64,000 nt of DNA from Calvatia gigantea (Eukaryota > Basidiomycota > Agaricomycetes > Agaricales > Lycoperdaceae). The position numbers and the translations under genes were made by a program. The notes under the pieces were generated by a model. That model was not told the origin of the DNA. It did not search any database and was given only the letters and a program-made list of their open reading frames with translations. Every line of letters starts with the position of its first letter. Within the stretch, counting starts at the first letter, position 1. Location: assembly GCA_025093985.1 (NCBI GenBank), contig JACAAK010000001.1, positions 3,472,001-3,536,000 of the forward strand, given 5' to 3'. Below are positions 46,628 to 57,168 of the stretch, piece by piece.

Positions 46628-49245
46628 TTAATACAAATAACGGAACCCTTTCCTTCTTTCCACCGCTTGCTCAAACGTTAAGTTTTCGAGGCGGGCGGCT
46701 TCCTTAACTCGGACTTGGTTAGCACCTCGCATAGCAACACTTTCGTCGGCGTCGAGTTTCTTGTTCCTGTTGACAAGTATCTGACGAATGACTACAACAC
46801 TTAGATATATGGGATGTAATCACCACACACGGGAAAGCTTACCCAATGATGCAAATGTAGAAACGAGAAGTGCACAAAGAGATATGATCATTGACTGGTG
46901 ATACTTGGGTCCCCAAGCAGATTTCCAGGTATAAGACCCTATCCTGAAAAAATCGAGAGTCACGATCAGTGATGATGATTCACTGATTCATTTTCCTAGG
47001 TGGCTCACAGGAACCCAAGGTTTCCGATACCATTAACAACACCGATGGCTGCAGTTCGCTTCCTAAAAAAAAACAAGTTCGTTAATTTCTAAACAGATAT
47101 CGCGTTCAAATTCATGGTCCTACGCAGGTGGTCGAGGAATCGTGTTCGACAACCAAACCAGGGTCAGTGCGAATCCTGAAGAACGATTTAGGAAATTCTC
47201 GGTTTGGGCGACTGGCCCTAGAGATTGACTAACCAGAATATCCATTTGCCATTAAAAATAGTGACACATATCGTCCTGCGACCGACATTGTTGATAGTGC
47301 GATGATGAATCCTAAGATCGATCCCCACCACCAGATCACCATGTGGAAAAAGCGCTCGCCCGTCCGATCTGGTTTGATTCTATCAAAATAACGGTATAAG
47401 GTGAAGTTGTCATAATCTTGCCTGCGTGCCATGCATTCAAACAGCACACTATCGTAGCAAGGATCCAAGGTGGACTGGAAGTGCATGATTTACCGCGAGT
47501 TTTGTGGGGGTAAAAAGTGGCCTACGCTGCTAGCAACAAGGTTACAGTTGTATTGAAGCCGAGGGTTTGTGTCAACCTAAGAGAACACCGAGTCATAAGC
47601 GGTTGACGCTGGGAGAGCAGCCATAAGTCTTACGTCGGGAAGAACGAGACAAAACTGAAGCCTAATAATTCCCCAGTCTCCACGATCGCAAAGAGATAAA
47701 CCAAGGGATCCTTTATCGCCATTTTTAGGCCTTGCAACGCCCTTGATAGATTTGATAATGGCAATGTCTCAATGACGTCGGGTATACACTCACGAAATCT
47801 TCCACGGTGTCTTTATCAGCTTCTCCCGTATCCTCAGACAGCCGTGCTTGAGCAAGCCTCAACTCTTTATTGGACATCCAGGTCGTGTTGCTCGGCTAGG
47901 GGGATCATTAAATATGCAGGAGCATTGGACTGAACAAATCAAGCAGACTGACGTGATCGGGGAGCAACCACCTATAATAACGGTGAGTCTTCTCATACGT
48001 GAAGAAAGTTGGGTTCCTTACATGCTATTCAGCCCAACAACGATTGTCATAGCACCCTAGACACTCTACTGAGCTGGACCTAACCAACGATGAACAGGAA
48101 CCCTGCACACCTCGATAAAGAAAAGCCTAGCAAAAGCATCGTGTGTCAGTAAAAACGCAAGGACACTCACACATTGCCCACCATCTCCAAGCACGAATTC
48201 CACGTTTTCCCTCCATATTGGATAATATACCAGCAGCGATCAACTGTGAATTTCGGTAACAGGCTTCCTATGTTTTTAGCAAATAACTTACGGCGCCAAA
48301 GGCGTTAGATATTAAGGAACCACAATATAGGATTGCAGAACGAAGAGCTAGTTCCTAAGTCCAGGTCAAGTAATGAACCACGCTTGTGGACGAAAAAACA
48401 TGCCTTCTTCGTATACCAGCGAGACAGGAGGTAGATGGCTCCAGGATAGAACGCCGATTCTGGCAGGCCGATGAACAATCGACAAACCAAGATGCCAACG
48501 AAGTTTTTTGTGATCTTAATATTGGTAAGTAGTTTCAGTTTGCGTTAAATTCGTAAGCGAGAACTTCGTGCATACTCCGGTAAGCAGGCTCGTCAATCCC
48601 CAAGCAACAACACACCCCCCGATATACCAAGAAGGCCTGAAGATTTTAGTAATAAATTTTACTGATTTTTTGGTCCCTCACCTCGTAACGTAGTTTAAGA
48701 GCTAAGGATATCGCTGAGTTTTCATGCTCATCCTCAAAAATCAACTTACCATGTTTGAAGGTATCTGCGCTGGACAGTATGTTGCAAAAAGAATGGCTAT
48801 GACAGTAGCATATTGCACATCTATGAACCGAAGTTAGCCCAGTAATTCAGCTTAGTTTGGTGAGCCAGTACCGTTAATTTTCAAATCCTCTTGCATACCC
48901 TGCAACCGCGCGGTCGTGATGCCATTCCTCTGGAATTGGGCATAATGTTACCTGCATGTACCGAAAGAAATTGACACGTACATCAATAAAATTCATGATG
49001 TATATAAGGAAAATGGTTGGAAGGACCCTCATGTCCAGCATCCGGACTAACTTCTTTTCCGCTGCGATTCTTTCCTGTGATCCAGCTGGGGGCCACTCGT
49101 TATAACCGGCCATCTCTTTCACGGACTCTTCGGATGTTCCACGATCTGAATCTTTGTGGGCATCTTCGAGTAATACCTCCATCTTCGATTCATCGCGACT
49201 GGTATCGTTCGTGGCGATGGTAGTATCAACGTTGGCCATGGGCAT
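46628..49245 (-). CDS. MFS transporter, allantoate permease (Dal5-like) type
   Basis: ATG 49245 starts MPMANVDTTIATND and an acidic cytoplasmic N-terminus. Helical segments follow across many short exons: KKLVRMLDMRVLPTIFLIYI/MNFID, RNGITTARLQGMQEDLKIN, DVQYATVIAILFATYCPAQI, PSWYIGGCVVAWGLTSLLTG, FVGILVCRLFIGLPESAFYP (with GAIYLLSRWYTKK), ELALRSAILYCGSLISNAFG, AMTIVVGLNSM, IKDPLVYLFAIVETGELLGF, DRTGERFFHMVIWWW, IIALSTMSVAGRYVSLFLMA, TAAIGVVNGIGNLG and GSYTWKSAWGPKYHQSMIIS. This is the anion:cation symporter family that carries allantoate, nicotinate, dipeptides and other small organic anions; the substrate cannot be assigned. Two introns use GC-AG borders (48355-48403 and 47369-47421). No lesion was noticed, so it is probably functional. 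Confidence 0.87.
47369..47421 (-). other. GC-AG intron in the MFS gene
   Basis: The upstream exon ends NAWHA plus one base, with donor GCAG|GCAAGA; the acceptor is AAACCAG|ATCGGACG. Joining gives NAWHA-D-RTGERFF in frame, which matches the family. No GT donor restores this reading, so a GC donor is well supported. Confidence 0.8.
48355..48403 (-). other. GC-AG intron in the MFS gene
   Basis: The exon ends SRWYTKK with donor AAG|GCATGT and the next begins ELALRSAILY after ACTTAG. Joining at GC keeps the phase-0 frame and the conserved SRWYTKKELALRSA run, and the intron is 49 bp, a usual size here. Confidence 0.82.
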
Positions 49246-50870
49246 CGCCAATGGCTAAAAACGTTCTCCCAGGGTTTACGGTTTGAGCAATGCACGAGCG
49301 TTAGTCGTACACTGACCTTGTGCTGGAAGTGAGAGGTCAAAGGACCAGAAACCAGATTACCCAGCAATAGGTGAGCAACGTTCGTCCTGCGGTGGAGCGG
49401 GCCGAGGAGAAAGAAGTCCGTATTTCAGGGCGAAAGAAGCTGAGAAGCTGTCACATATTAATTGGTGTCATTTGGAAGTGCGTGTCCCAGTTTGTTGGGC
49501 CGGACGCAAGAAGAATTCAGAATATTTAGTAGGTTCACTATTGGGAGTGGATCATCACTGATTGAAGGCTGAACCCGCAACCAATAAACACAACACTTGA
49601 GTGGCTTGTGTGTCCTTTCGTGACTTGAGTTCGTGGAGTCAGAAAATCCCTAATACGCATCAATAGATCTCTTTCGGAAGGAGGAATATGATTTACTTGC
49701 TTTGCCATTGTTGCGGCAATGCTGTAGGTCACAAGTCTACTCCTACTGGTGAGCAGTCGCTTCTCGGGAATGCTGAAGGACCTCTACCACAGGGTAGTTT
49801 CACAAGGTAATCATGTCACGAAGGGCCAGTGTGGTTCTTTACGCTGTTGAATATGAATAAGGACCTTCTGTGTTGGCGGCGAGAATAACTATCCCACAAA
49901 TCGGGATGCACTTGGCGGCCGGATGGCGTGTAGGAAGCTGTATTTCGTCCGTCCGCTGTGCGTAGAATGATCAAGCGCTCTGGATATGCGAGTTGTCGAA
50001 GATGTGGAGGTAATAATGCTTCGATACGTAGATGCACGTGCGCGGAGAGCGAAGAATTCTCGTGTGCGGAAGAAGGATATCGTGAATGTCCGACGGGAAG
50101 CTAAAGCCCAATTTGACAAGAAGTAATGTTTGGGTGTGATGAAAGCAACAAGAAAAGAAAAAAATTCCCGAGGGCTTACAAAATTTTGCAGGACGCCACT
50201 GGTGTAAGGGTAACTTGGTGGTCAGGAAGCGGTTACTGCATTCCGAGCCCTAGATAAGCGGTTAGATCGTGACGTATCATGAGCGGGGGTAAAGGCGCAT
50301 CAGTGTTACTCATTCTGGGTACACAGGTCCAGAGTCAGGCCTGTTGATGTTGAAAACAAGAATCGTGACAAATAGTGAGGGAATTTCACCTCACACGTAT
50401 GCCAAATCCTTGTCGGAAGGAAATTTCCTAAAGTTGAAGGTCCTGCTGTAAGGGTAGGTGGAGGTAAGATCATGAAGGCCCCATTGGCGTGTAAGTTCCC
50501 AAAGGTATATTTGTGTTACCGAGAACGAAGGGCCTAAATTTGCAGGGACAAACGTGCGAGAAGCCGCTCGTGTAAGGTCAATGATTCTCGCACTAGCCTG
50601 TCAAAACTGGCAAGGAAATAAGCCGCATGTTTATGCGTATTGGCAAATGCCTTGCAGGTTCGGTCTGCGCCCCGAGTTGGCCGGTTACGCTATGGACCAC
50701 CTAAGCGCTCACATCATAAATTCGCTCCTTTTTCTTAGTTGAGTAGCCTTGAACTGGCATTATGCCAAGCAACCACAGTATACTTACTAAGTGACCTAAG
50801 AAACCTCAAAACCCAGATCGGGGTTCCCTCTGTCCCCAACTACCTTCTTGTATGTAGCAGAATTACAGCA
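49246..50870. other. Intergenic, MFS promoter and ARB1 3' side
   Basis: This 1.6 kb region has no gene I can support. A 46-codon open frame at 49986-50126 (+), MRVVEDVEVIMLRYVDARAR and a basic tail, has no recognised relative. Minus-strand open frames at 49538-50119 are short and featureless. Confidence 0.4.
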
Positions 50871-53380
50871 CTACTTTTTGGTCTGCAGACCTTTGCGGGT
50901 CAGACGCTGGACCTTGGCAACATACGCCTCCAGGCTCTGGTCCCACTGCTTCAGTTCCCCACGCTTCGTCACCGTATACAACACGCCCCCCTCCTCACCA
51001 TCGTTATCGTCATCCTCGTCCTCCTCTCCTTCAATCACCTGCTTCAGGAACCAAACATCATGGCTTACAATCACCAGTGCTCCCTCGAACTCACACAGCG
51101 CCTCAACAAGACTCTCGACAGTCCCCATGTCCAAATGATTCGTGATCTCATCAAGCAGCAACACATGTGGCCTGTGGAACGTGATCAGCCCTAGCGCCAC
51201 CCGATTCCGCTGTCCTCCGCTCAATGTTCGTATTGGCCGAGTAACAGGATCACCAGTGATTCCGCACGTCCCAAAATGAGTCCTTGCTTCGTTTTCGGTG
51301 ATCACTACATCCGGGTAAGTTTTGGCCAGTTGTTGAAGAGGTGATAAGGATAACTCGAGCTGGTCGACTGTGTGTTGCGAAAAGTATCCGATGCGCAGGC
51401 GGTGGTGTTTCTTGACTTCGCCGAGGACGGGTTTGAGCTCTCCTGCGAGCAAGTTCATGAGCGTCGATTTTCCACAACCGTTGGGACCCAGGAGACCAAT
51501 GCGTGCTCCAGATCCCACGTCCAGTGATACGTTGTTGATGACCATCGGTGCCGAAGTGCTCTTCGCGTATCGGAAAGACACCTCGGATAACTGGAGGAAC
51601 GTCTTTCCTGGAAAATTAAACGGCTCCGGTGGAGGAAGCCGGACAGGCGCGGTTTTGAACCCTTGCTCGATGACGACCTCGTCATGGAATCCGTGATAAC
51701 TCTTTTTGTACCGTTTCCCGTCTTCCAGCTTTTCCATTCCCATTCGTTCGAGTTTCTGTGCAATGTATCGGCAAACGTCCTCGTCTTACCGGTTACACGT
51801 ACCTTTTTCCGGGAGGCGACCATACCTAAGCGCTTGTCATCTCCAGTCGACTTGGCCTGCGACACGTTCTTCTGGATGCTCGTCATAATCTGCTTCCTTC
51901 GCTTCATTTCAAGCTATACGCGTCTATTAGCAAAAGCAACTCAAAGGAAGCAGAAAAGCCCATACCTCCTTCAATCTCGTCTTTCTCTTCCTCTGCTCCT
52001 CCGTGTTCTTCTCCCAGTCATCGTAGTTCCCCGGGTGGTATTTCAACTGCTTATCCTTAAATATGATTGTCTCATCCGTCACCGCATCCAAAAAGTTTCG
52101 ATCATGGGAAACGATCACCACGGTCTGGTCCTCCGTCCCGTTCACCAAATAATCCTGCAACCACACAATTGCCGGTAAATCCAGATGATTCGCTATCGAA
52201 AAATTATCAAAAAGGTGCTCGAATTTGTCAGGGGGCAAAATTAAAAACGTACTAGGTTCATCCAGCAACAAGATGTCCGGTTTCATAAAGAGTGCCTTGC
52301 CCAACATAACCCTCATCCTCCACCCACCACTCAACCATCCCAAATCCTTCCCTTCCTTACCCAAGTCGTCTTCCGAAAATCCGAGGCCACGCAATATGCC
52401 CCTCCTGCGTGCTTCATCACCCTCAACATCCAATGTTTCATACGCACTAAACACTTCGTTCATGATACCGCTCGCCATCTGCGGTGTGATATATTCTTGT
52501 GGATCTTGTTCTTTCACCCTGGTTAGGTTCGCTTCGGCTGCGAGGAGTGCTTGACGGGCCGTGTGTCCCCTTTGGCCAGATCGCTTCGTTGCAATTTTTT
52601 GAGCTGCGGAGAGCGCAGTTTCGGCGCGCGCGACGAGGAGGCTGTGGATTATTGCATTCATCGAAGCATCGGATGTTGTCGTCTTCGATGAAACACTCTG
52701 TAAACCTAAATATAAACTCAATCAAGGACCTACGAGATCGACTGTGAGCGCTGTTGACTGACCTTGAGCCTCTCTGATGATCCTCGCCCGATCCACGTCG
52801 GCACTTAACAACTCCTCAAGAATTGTCCGTCCTGGTACGAATTCTTCCAACTGCGCAATGTGTAATATCCTCACGTTCTGAGGTAAACCGACGAGAATAT
52901 TGTTCCCCAATACATGCATCAGAACTGCGCCGGAAATATCATTAAGCTTCTATCCACCAAAAATGCCACATTACATACCAGATTTCCCAACACCGTTCTG
53001 CCCGACCATCCCATACCTAACCCCACTTTTCAACCGCAAATGGGCATCCACTAAGATCTCCTTGTTGCCGATGGTGATATTAACACCTTTGATGTCTATA
53101 TCGGTGCTGGAGGCATCGAAGGTTTCGCGGTGGAAGCGACTTTGTTGGGAGACGGCGACTATTTCGACTTCGGTCTCGTTGGATTGGGTGGATTGCTCCG
53201 AGGTCGAAGGGGTACCCGTGGGAAGTTTCTTCTTGGAGGTTCCACCCCGTTTGGATTTCTGCCAAGGAAAGGTTGATGATCAGATGTTTTCATTTTGTAA
53301 TTCCCGAGCTGCGGCGGGGAAAATAGACTTGCCTTTGGTTCATCGTTGATTTTGAGAGTAGTGATGTTAAGGTCAGTCAT
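50871..53380 (-). CDS. ARB1: ABC-F family ATPase ARB1
   Basis: ARB1 is a soluble twin-ATPase that shuttles between nucleus and cytoplasm and is needed for 40S and 60S ribosome maturation. ATG 53380 gives MTDLNITTLKINDEPK. The first ATPase has Walker A in VRYGMVGQNGVGKS, signature LSGGWRMRVMLGKALF, Walker B ILLLDEP/TNHLDLPAIV and switch His IVSHDRNFLDAVTDETI. The second has ARIGLLGPNGCGKSTLMNL, LSGGQRNRVALGL and SHDVWFLKQVIEGE, ending LTRKGLQTKK. The Walker B of the first domain is split by an intron (DEP|TNHLD). Intron 1 uses a GC-AG border. In the second domain the Walker B reads VLLLDEITNHLDMGTV, with I where P is usual. All exons join in frame. The gene is divergent from the adjacent DJ-1-like gene across 370 bp. 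Confidence 0.94.
53259..53332 (-). other. GC-AG intron 1 of ARB1
   Basis: NDEPK ends with donor AAAG|GCAAGT, the classical GC-intron consensus; the acceptor TTGGCAG is followed by KSKRGGTSKKKLP. The decayed copy at 55138-55975 has ACAAGT at the same position, so the donor has been lost there. Confidence 0.85.
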
Positions 53381-53750
53381 GGCAGATTAGTTTGCAATCT
53401 GATGAGTTGTGGTATTTGGAAGCGCGTTTTGTAGCACTGTTTCCCTGCTGGAGTCATTGCAATTTGCGAACACGGAACCGATGTAACCGGTGGGCACGGA
53501 GTACGTAAGATCAGGGTATGTCGTAAGTCAATACGACTCGTGTGCATGACTTGGATGTTTGAACACTCCATTGATTGACATCTTCTATCTTCGCAAGTTC
53601 AGAAATAGTACAGACCCCATTCATCGCAGGCTGTCCAATGGCTGCGGAAGGTATTCCACAATAATTTGGGATAAATGGGCGACCACAACACCATCTTTAC
53701 TTACGCTCGCAAACCCCCCACTACAACTACTGCCATCTAACTCACTCACC
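53381..53750. promoter_or_regulatory. Divergent promoter ARB1 / DJ-1-like
   Basis: This 370 bp region separates the two divergent starts. A TATA-like GGGATAAAT lies about 80 bp upstream of the DJ-1-like ATG. The duplicated copy at 55976-56295 keeps a similar ATAAAT element at about 76 bp and the neighbouring GACGACC-like block, which supports its use as a core promoter element. Confidence 0.55.
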
Positions 53751-54482
53751 ATGTCCGAATACACCACCAACGAATCTCTGGCGGGAAAGACAATCCACAT
53801 CGGTGTCGTCCTCTTCCCCTTTTACCAACTCCTCGACGCCGTTGGTCCCGTTGATTATCTCAACAACCATTCCAAAGCCATGCTCACGGCCTTAAACCTC
53901 TTCCCTCCCCACCTCGTGCCCAAAGCCACCACAATGCATTGGTATTTCCTCGGCGAATCTCTCGAAGAACCCATTCAACCCTCCTCCGGCCCTCCACAGC
54001 ACGCCACACACACCTTTGCCAACCCACCCCCACACTTGGACTACCTCATAGTCCCTGGCCCTGATCCTTCAATTAAACTCTCCCCCGCCTGCATTTCTTT
54101 CTTCAAAACCCAAATTCCTAAACTTCGTGCACTGTTGACAGTCTGCACCGGTTCACTCGCACTCGCCCAAACCGGAGTACTAGACGGCCACAAAGCATGT
54201 TCTAACAAATATGTTCTTCGGGAATTCGCAAAGGCGGGGCTGTTGAAGCAAGAGCCTTTCAAGAATGTAACCTGGATCGGTGACCGTAGATGGATTGTGG
54301 ATAGGAAAATTTGGAGCGGGGCGGGAGTTACGGCGGGTATCGATCTGGCTGCTGAGTTCGCAAGGGCACATTTTGATCCGGAGATAGTGGAGCTTGTGAA
54401 GGAGATAAGTGAAGAGAGTCCAAAACCTGATAGGCCGGACGGCTGGGCGCATATGTTGGATGGGGTTGATCTGACTTGCTGA
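53751..54482 (+). CDS. DJ-1/PfpI family protein, copy 1
   Basis: A single-exon gene of 243 residues. The fold markers are KTIHIGVVLFPFYQLLDAVG, the strand LDYLIVPGPDP and the nucleophile elbow LLTVCTGSLALAQTGVLDG with Cys132, then KACSNKYVLREF, WIGDRRWIVDRKIWSGAG, VTAGIDLAAEFARAHFDPEI. The set resembles fungal isonitrile-hydratase-like and ThiJ/PfpI proteins; the usual TTHW after the elbow reads SNKY, so the His partner is missing and true activity is uncertain. ATG 53751 was chosen because it follows a TATA-like element by 80 bp and matches copy 2; an upstream in-frame ATG at 53559 lies within the promoter. It ends at TGA 54482, with conserved DGWAHMLDGVDLTC. Confidence 0.9.
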   Translation: MSEYTTNESLAGKTIHIGVVLFPFYQLLDAVGPVDYLNNHSKAMLTALNLFPPHLVPKATTMHWYFLGESLEEPIQPSSGPPQHATHTFANPPPHLDYLIVPGPDPSIKLSPACISFFKTQIPKLRALLTVCTGSLALAQTGVLDGHKACSNKYVLREFAKAGLLKQEPFKNVTWIGDRRWIVDRKIWSGAGVTAGIDLAAEFARAHFDPEIVELVKEISEESPKPDRPDGWAHMLDGVDLTC

Positions 54483-54839
54483 AATTGTTTATTTGTAAAC
54501 TAGGTGTATCCAAATGTAAAGACGACAAGTGTTAGCTATATACGGGTAACCGAGCGGTTGAAGAATGCATTCAGACGTATCATTCTGTGTCGCTGACTTT
54601 GGGAGATAGGAGCAGTGGTTAAGTCCAAACGAGAGGACTCCGAGGCCCAAAAAGGGCGGATCACCAAACAATTTTTTGATTTAGGTTGGCCTCTGAGCTG
54701 CGATTTTACTAACTGGACGAGAAGCAAAGAATATCTGAAGCACGGTGCTGGACTACACAATGTGTTTAGTCGTGCCCGATTCAGAAGCGTTGGGAGGGGC
54801 ATTTTAATACTAAGACGGGCGCTAGGCTTCGATGCGCTT

Positions 54840-55137
54840 GGAGGACGTCACTGCGTGTTGGGGGGGCCAAGAATGGCTTCCCAGCCCAACAAGTTGGTGG
54901 TGGAATTATGTCTCCACGCACCGGTGCTGCTAGGGCGAGGCACGCTTATGTAGTCATATACTCAGCGTCGTCGATCTCGAGCCCATGAGGTTTTCTGGCA
55001 AGCTCAACCACCTCATCCAATAAGCCCTTCTTCTCCTCGATCTCCCTCACCTTGTTTAATCTTCCATTCCTCCCCTCCTTCTCATTCTTTTTTCGACCCC
55101 TTCGCCTCCTTTCACTAATTTTGCAACCGTACAATGG
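54840..55137 (-). pseudogene. 3' fragment of unnamed convergent gene, copy 1
   Basis: This is homologous to the 3' end of the gene at 57169-58095: the basic/acidic RRRRGRKKNEKEG stretch followed by LEIDDAEYMTT and conserved 3' flank (CACCGGTGCT..TAGGGCGAGG). The 5' part is missing; at 55138 sequence switches abruptly to an ARB1-derived fragment, marking the junction of the tandem duplication. Confidence 0.7.
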
Positions 55138-55975
55138 CTGGTAAATTCAAATGATTCGCTATCGTGTTGATATCAAAAAGGCGCTTCCCCTTCTGGGAGG
55201 TAACAACTTACCGGGTTGATCCAGCAATAATTTCATCCGTGGAGGCGCCGGACCCCGTCGCCTCCGGTGAAATCCCCCGTAGAGCAAAAAAGAAAGAAAA
55301 TCTTAATCTCATCCAGCACCTATGAAATCGACTATGAGCGTCGGTGGACCTACCTTGGGCCTCGCTGACAATCCTCGCCTGATCCACCGCATCAGCGCTC
55401 AGAAATTCCCCGAGGATTGGCCTTCCGGGTACGAATTCTGCGGGCTGCGCAATGTGTAATATCCACGCATTTTGGGGTGAACCGGCGGGTATAATATTCC
55501 CCAACACATGGATTAAGACTGTGCCGGAGATATCGATGGGGTTCTATCCACCAAAAATACCACGCTACATACCAGATTTCCCAGCGGCATTCTGCCCGAC
55601 TATCCCATACCTAACCCCACTTTTCAACTGCAATGGTGCATCCACCAAGATCTTCTTGTCGCTTGTGGTATTAACACTTTTGATATCTGTGTCTGTGCTG
55701 GAGGCATCAAACGTTTCGCTGTGGAAGCGACTTTTGGGGGAGAGGGGACAATTTAGACTTCGGCCTCGTTGGATTGGTCGGAACTTCGAAATCGAAGAGG
55801 CGCCCGTGGGGAGCTTCATTTCGGAGAGCCGGCCCGGCTTGAATTTCTGTCAAAGGGAAGATTGATGGTCAGAAGTTTTCATTTTGTCCAGTGTATCCTA
55901 AGCTGCTAGGGGGATGTTGGACTTGTCTCGGGCTCATCGTTGATTTTGAGAGAAGTGGTTGTTGAGGTCAGTCAT
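55138..55975 (-). pseudogene. ARB1 N-terminal fragment with internal deletion
   Basis: ATG 55975 reads MTDLN and then loses frame through an extra base. Matching parts include SRFHSETFDASSTDTDIKSV, KKILVDAPLQLKSGVRYGIV, GQNAAGKS (Walker A with A for V) and PQNAWILHIAQPAEFVPGRP. After the EAQG exon the copy jumps to a short piece equivalent to ARB1 near 52170-52260 (before NHLDLPAI) and ends at 55138. The GC donor of intron 1 is altered to AC. It cannot make an ATPase. It is the 5' part of the second unit of the tandem duplication. Confidence 0.88.
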
Positions 55976-56295
55976 GGCGGGTTAGTAGCTTGATGAGTTG
56001 TTGCGCTTGGAAGGGCCTTTATAACATCGTTGACAATTTGGAGCCATTGCAAGAACAGAACCAACGGCCATGGGATGCAGTCGAGCATGAGCCGCTCATG
56101 ACTTCAGAGCTCGGTACTCACTGATTGACGGCTTCGGTCTCCACAAGTTCAGAAATAGTACGGATCCCATTCGTCACCAAATTACCCGATGGCCGTGGAT
56201 AGCCTTCCACGGTGATTAGATAAATAGACGACCGTGGCACTATCCCTGCCTCCACACGCTCACAACCCCGCCTAACCACAGTCACTTAACTCAAC
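55976..56295. promoter_or_regulatory. Duplicated divergent promoter
   Basis: This is the copy of the ARB1/DJ-1-like promoter region. An ATAAATAGACGACC block lies about 76 bp upstream of the second DJ-1-like ATG, as in copy 1 (ATAAATGGGCGACC). Because the ARB1 side is dead, only the DJ-1-like direction can matter here. Confidence 0.5.
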
Positions 56296-57024
56296 ATGTC
56301 CGGATACATCGACAACGATCCCCTCATGGGCAAGACAATCCACATCGGCGTCGTACTCTTCCCCTCCTACCAACTCCTCGACGCCGCCGGTCCCATCGAT
56401 TATCTTAACAACCATTCCAAAGCCATGATCACAGCCTTCAATTTCCCTCCCCATCTCATCCCAAAAGCAAGCACGATACACTGGTCCTACATCGCGGAAT
56501 CCCTCGAACCCATCCAACCCTCCTCCGGCCCCCCACAACACGCCACGCACACTTTTGCCAACCCACCCCCGGACTTGGACTACCTCCTAGTCCCTGGCAC
56601 CGACCCCTTGATGAAAGTCTCTCCCACTTGCATCTCTTTCTTCAAAAATACATTCCCTAAACTTCGTGCACTGTTGACAGTCTGCACCGGTTCGCTCGTA
56701 CTTGCCCAAACTGGGCTCTTGGCCGGACACCAAGTATGTTCTAACAAATGGGTTCTACGGGAATTCGCAAAGGGGAGGCTGTTGAAACAAGAGCCGTTTA
56801 AGGACATAACCTGGATCGGAGATCGTAGATGGATTATAGATAAGAAGATTTGGAGCGCAGCGGGAGTCACAGCAGGAATTGATCTGATTGCTGAGTTTGC
56901 GAGGTTGCATTTCGATCCGGAGATTGTGGAACTTGTGAAGGAGATTAGTGAGGAGAGTCCGAAACCTGATAGGCCGGATGATTGGGCACATATGTTGGAT
57001 GGGGTTGATTTGACTCCTCCTTAA
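56296..57024 (+). CDS. DJ-1/PfpI family protein, copy 2
   Basis: A single-exon, 242-residue paralogue of copy 1. The elbow is LLTVCTGSLVLAQTGLLAG with Cys130, followed by QVCSNKWVLREF, WIGDRRWIIDKKIWSAAG and VTAGIDLIAEFARLHFDPEI, ending DWAHMLDGVDLTPP. Both copies keep an open frame over their whole length despite many silent and conservative changes, so selection has probably kept both. Copy differences cluster in residues 45-75 and 100-120. The substrate is unknown; isonitrile hydratase-like or glyoxalase/chaperone roles known in the superfamily are only possibilities. Confidence 0.9.
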   Translation: MSGYIDNDPLMGKTIHIGVVLFPSYQLLDAAGPIDYLNNHSKAMITAFNFPPHLIPKASTIHWSYIAESLEPIQPSSGPPQHATHTFANPPPDLDYLLVPGTDPLMKVSPTCISFFKNTFPKLRALLTVCTGSLVLAQTGLLAGHQVCSNKWVLREFAKGRLLKQEPFKDITWIGDRRWIIDKKIWSAAGVTAGIDLIAEFARLHFDPEIVELVKEISEESPKPDRPDDWAHMLDGVDLTPP

Positions 57025-57168
57025 GGTGTTGGATTGTAAACGGGGTGTATCAGGATATAAGAATATGAAGGCGACCAGTCTTATACGTGTATTAAGTAGT
57101 ACCAGGGCGCTCGAAGCAATGAATTTGTGTTTGGCTGTACGAGAGACGTTACAAGGGATATACTTGCA

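Noticed and set aside
49986..50126. 46-codon basic open frame (+)
   Set aside because: Too short to support without a homologue or transcript; could be chance.
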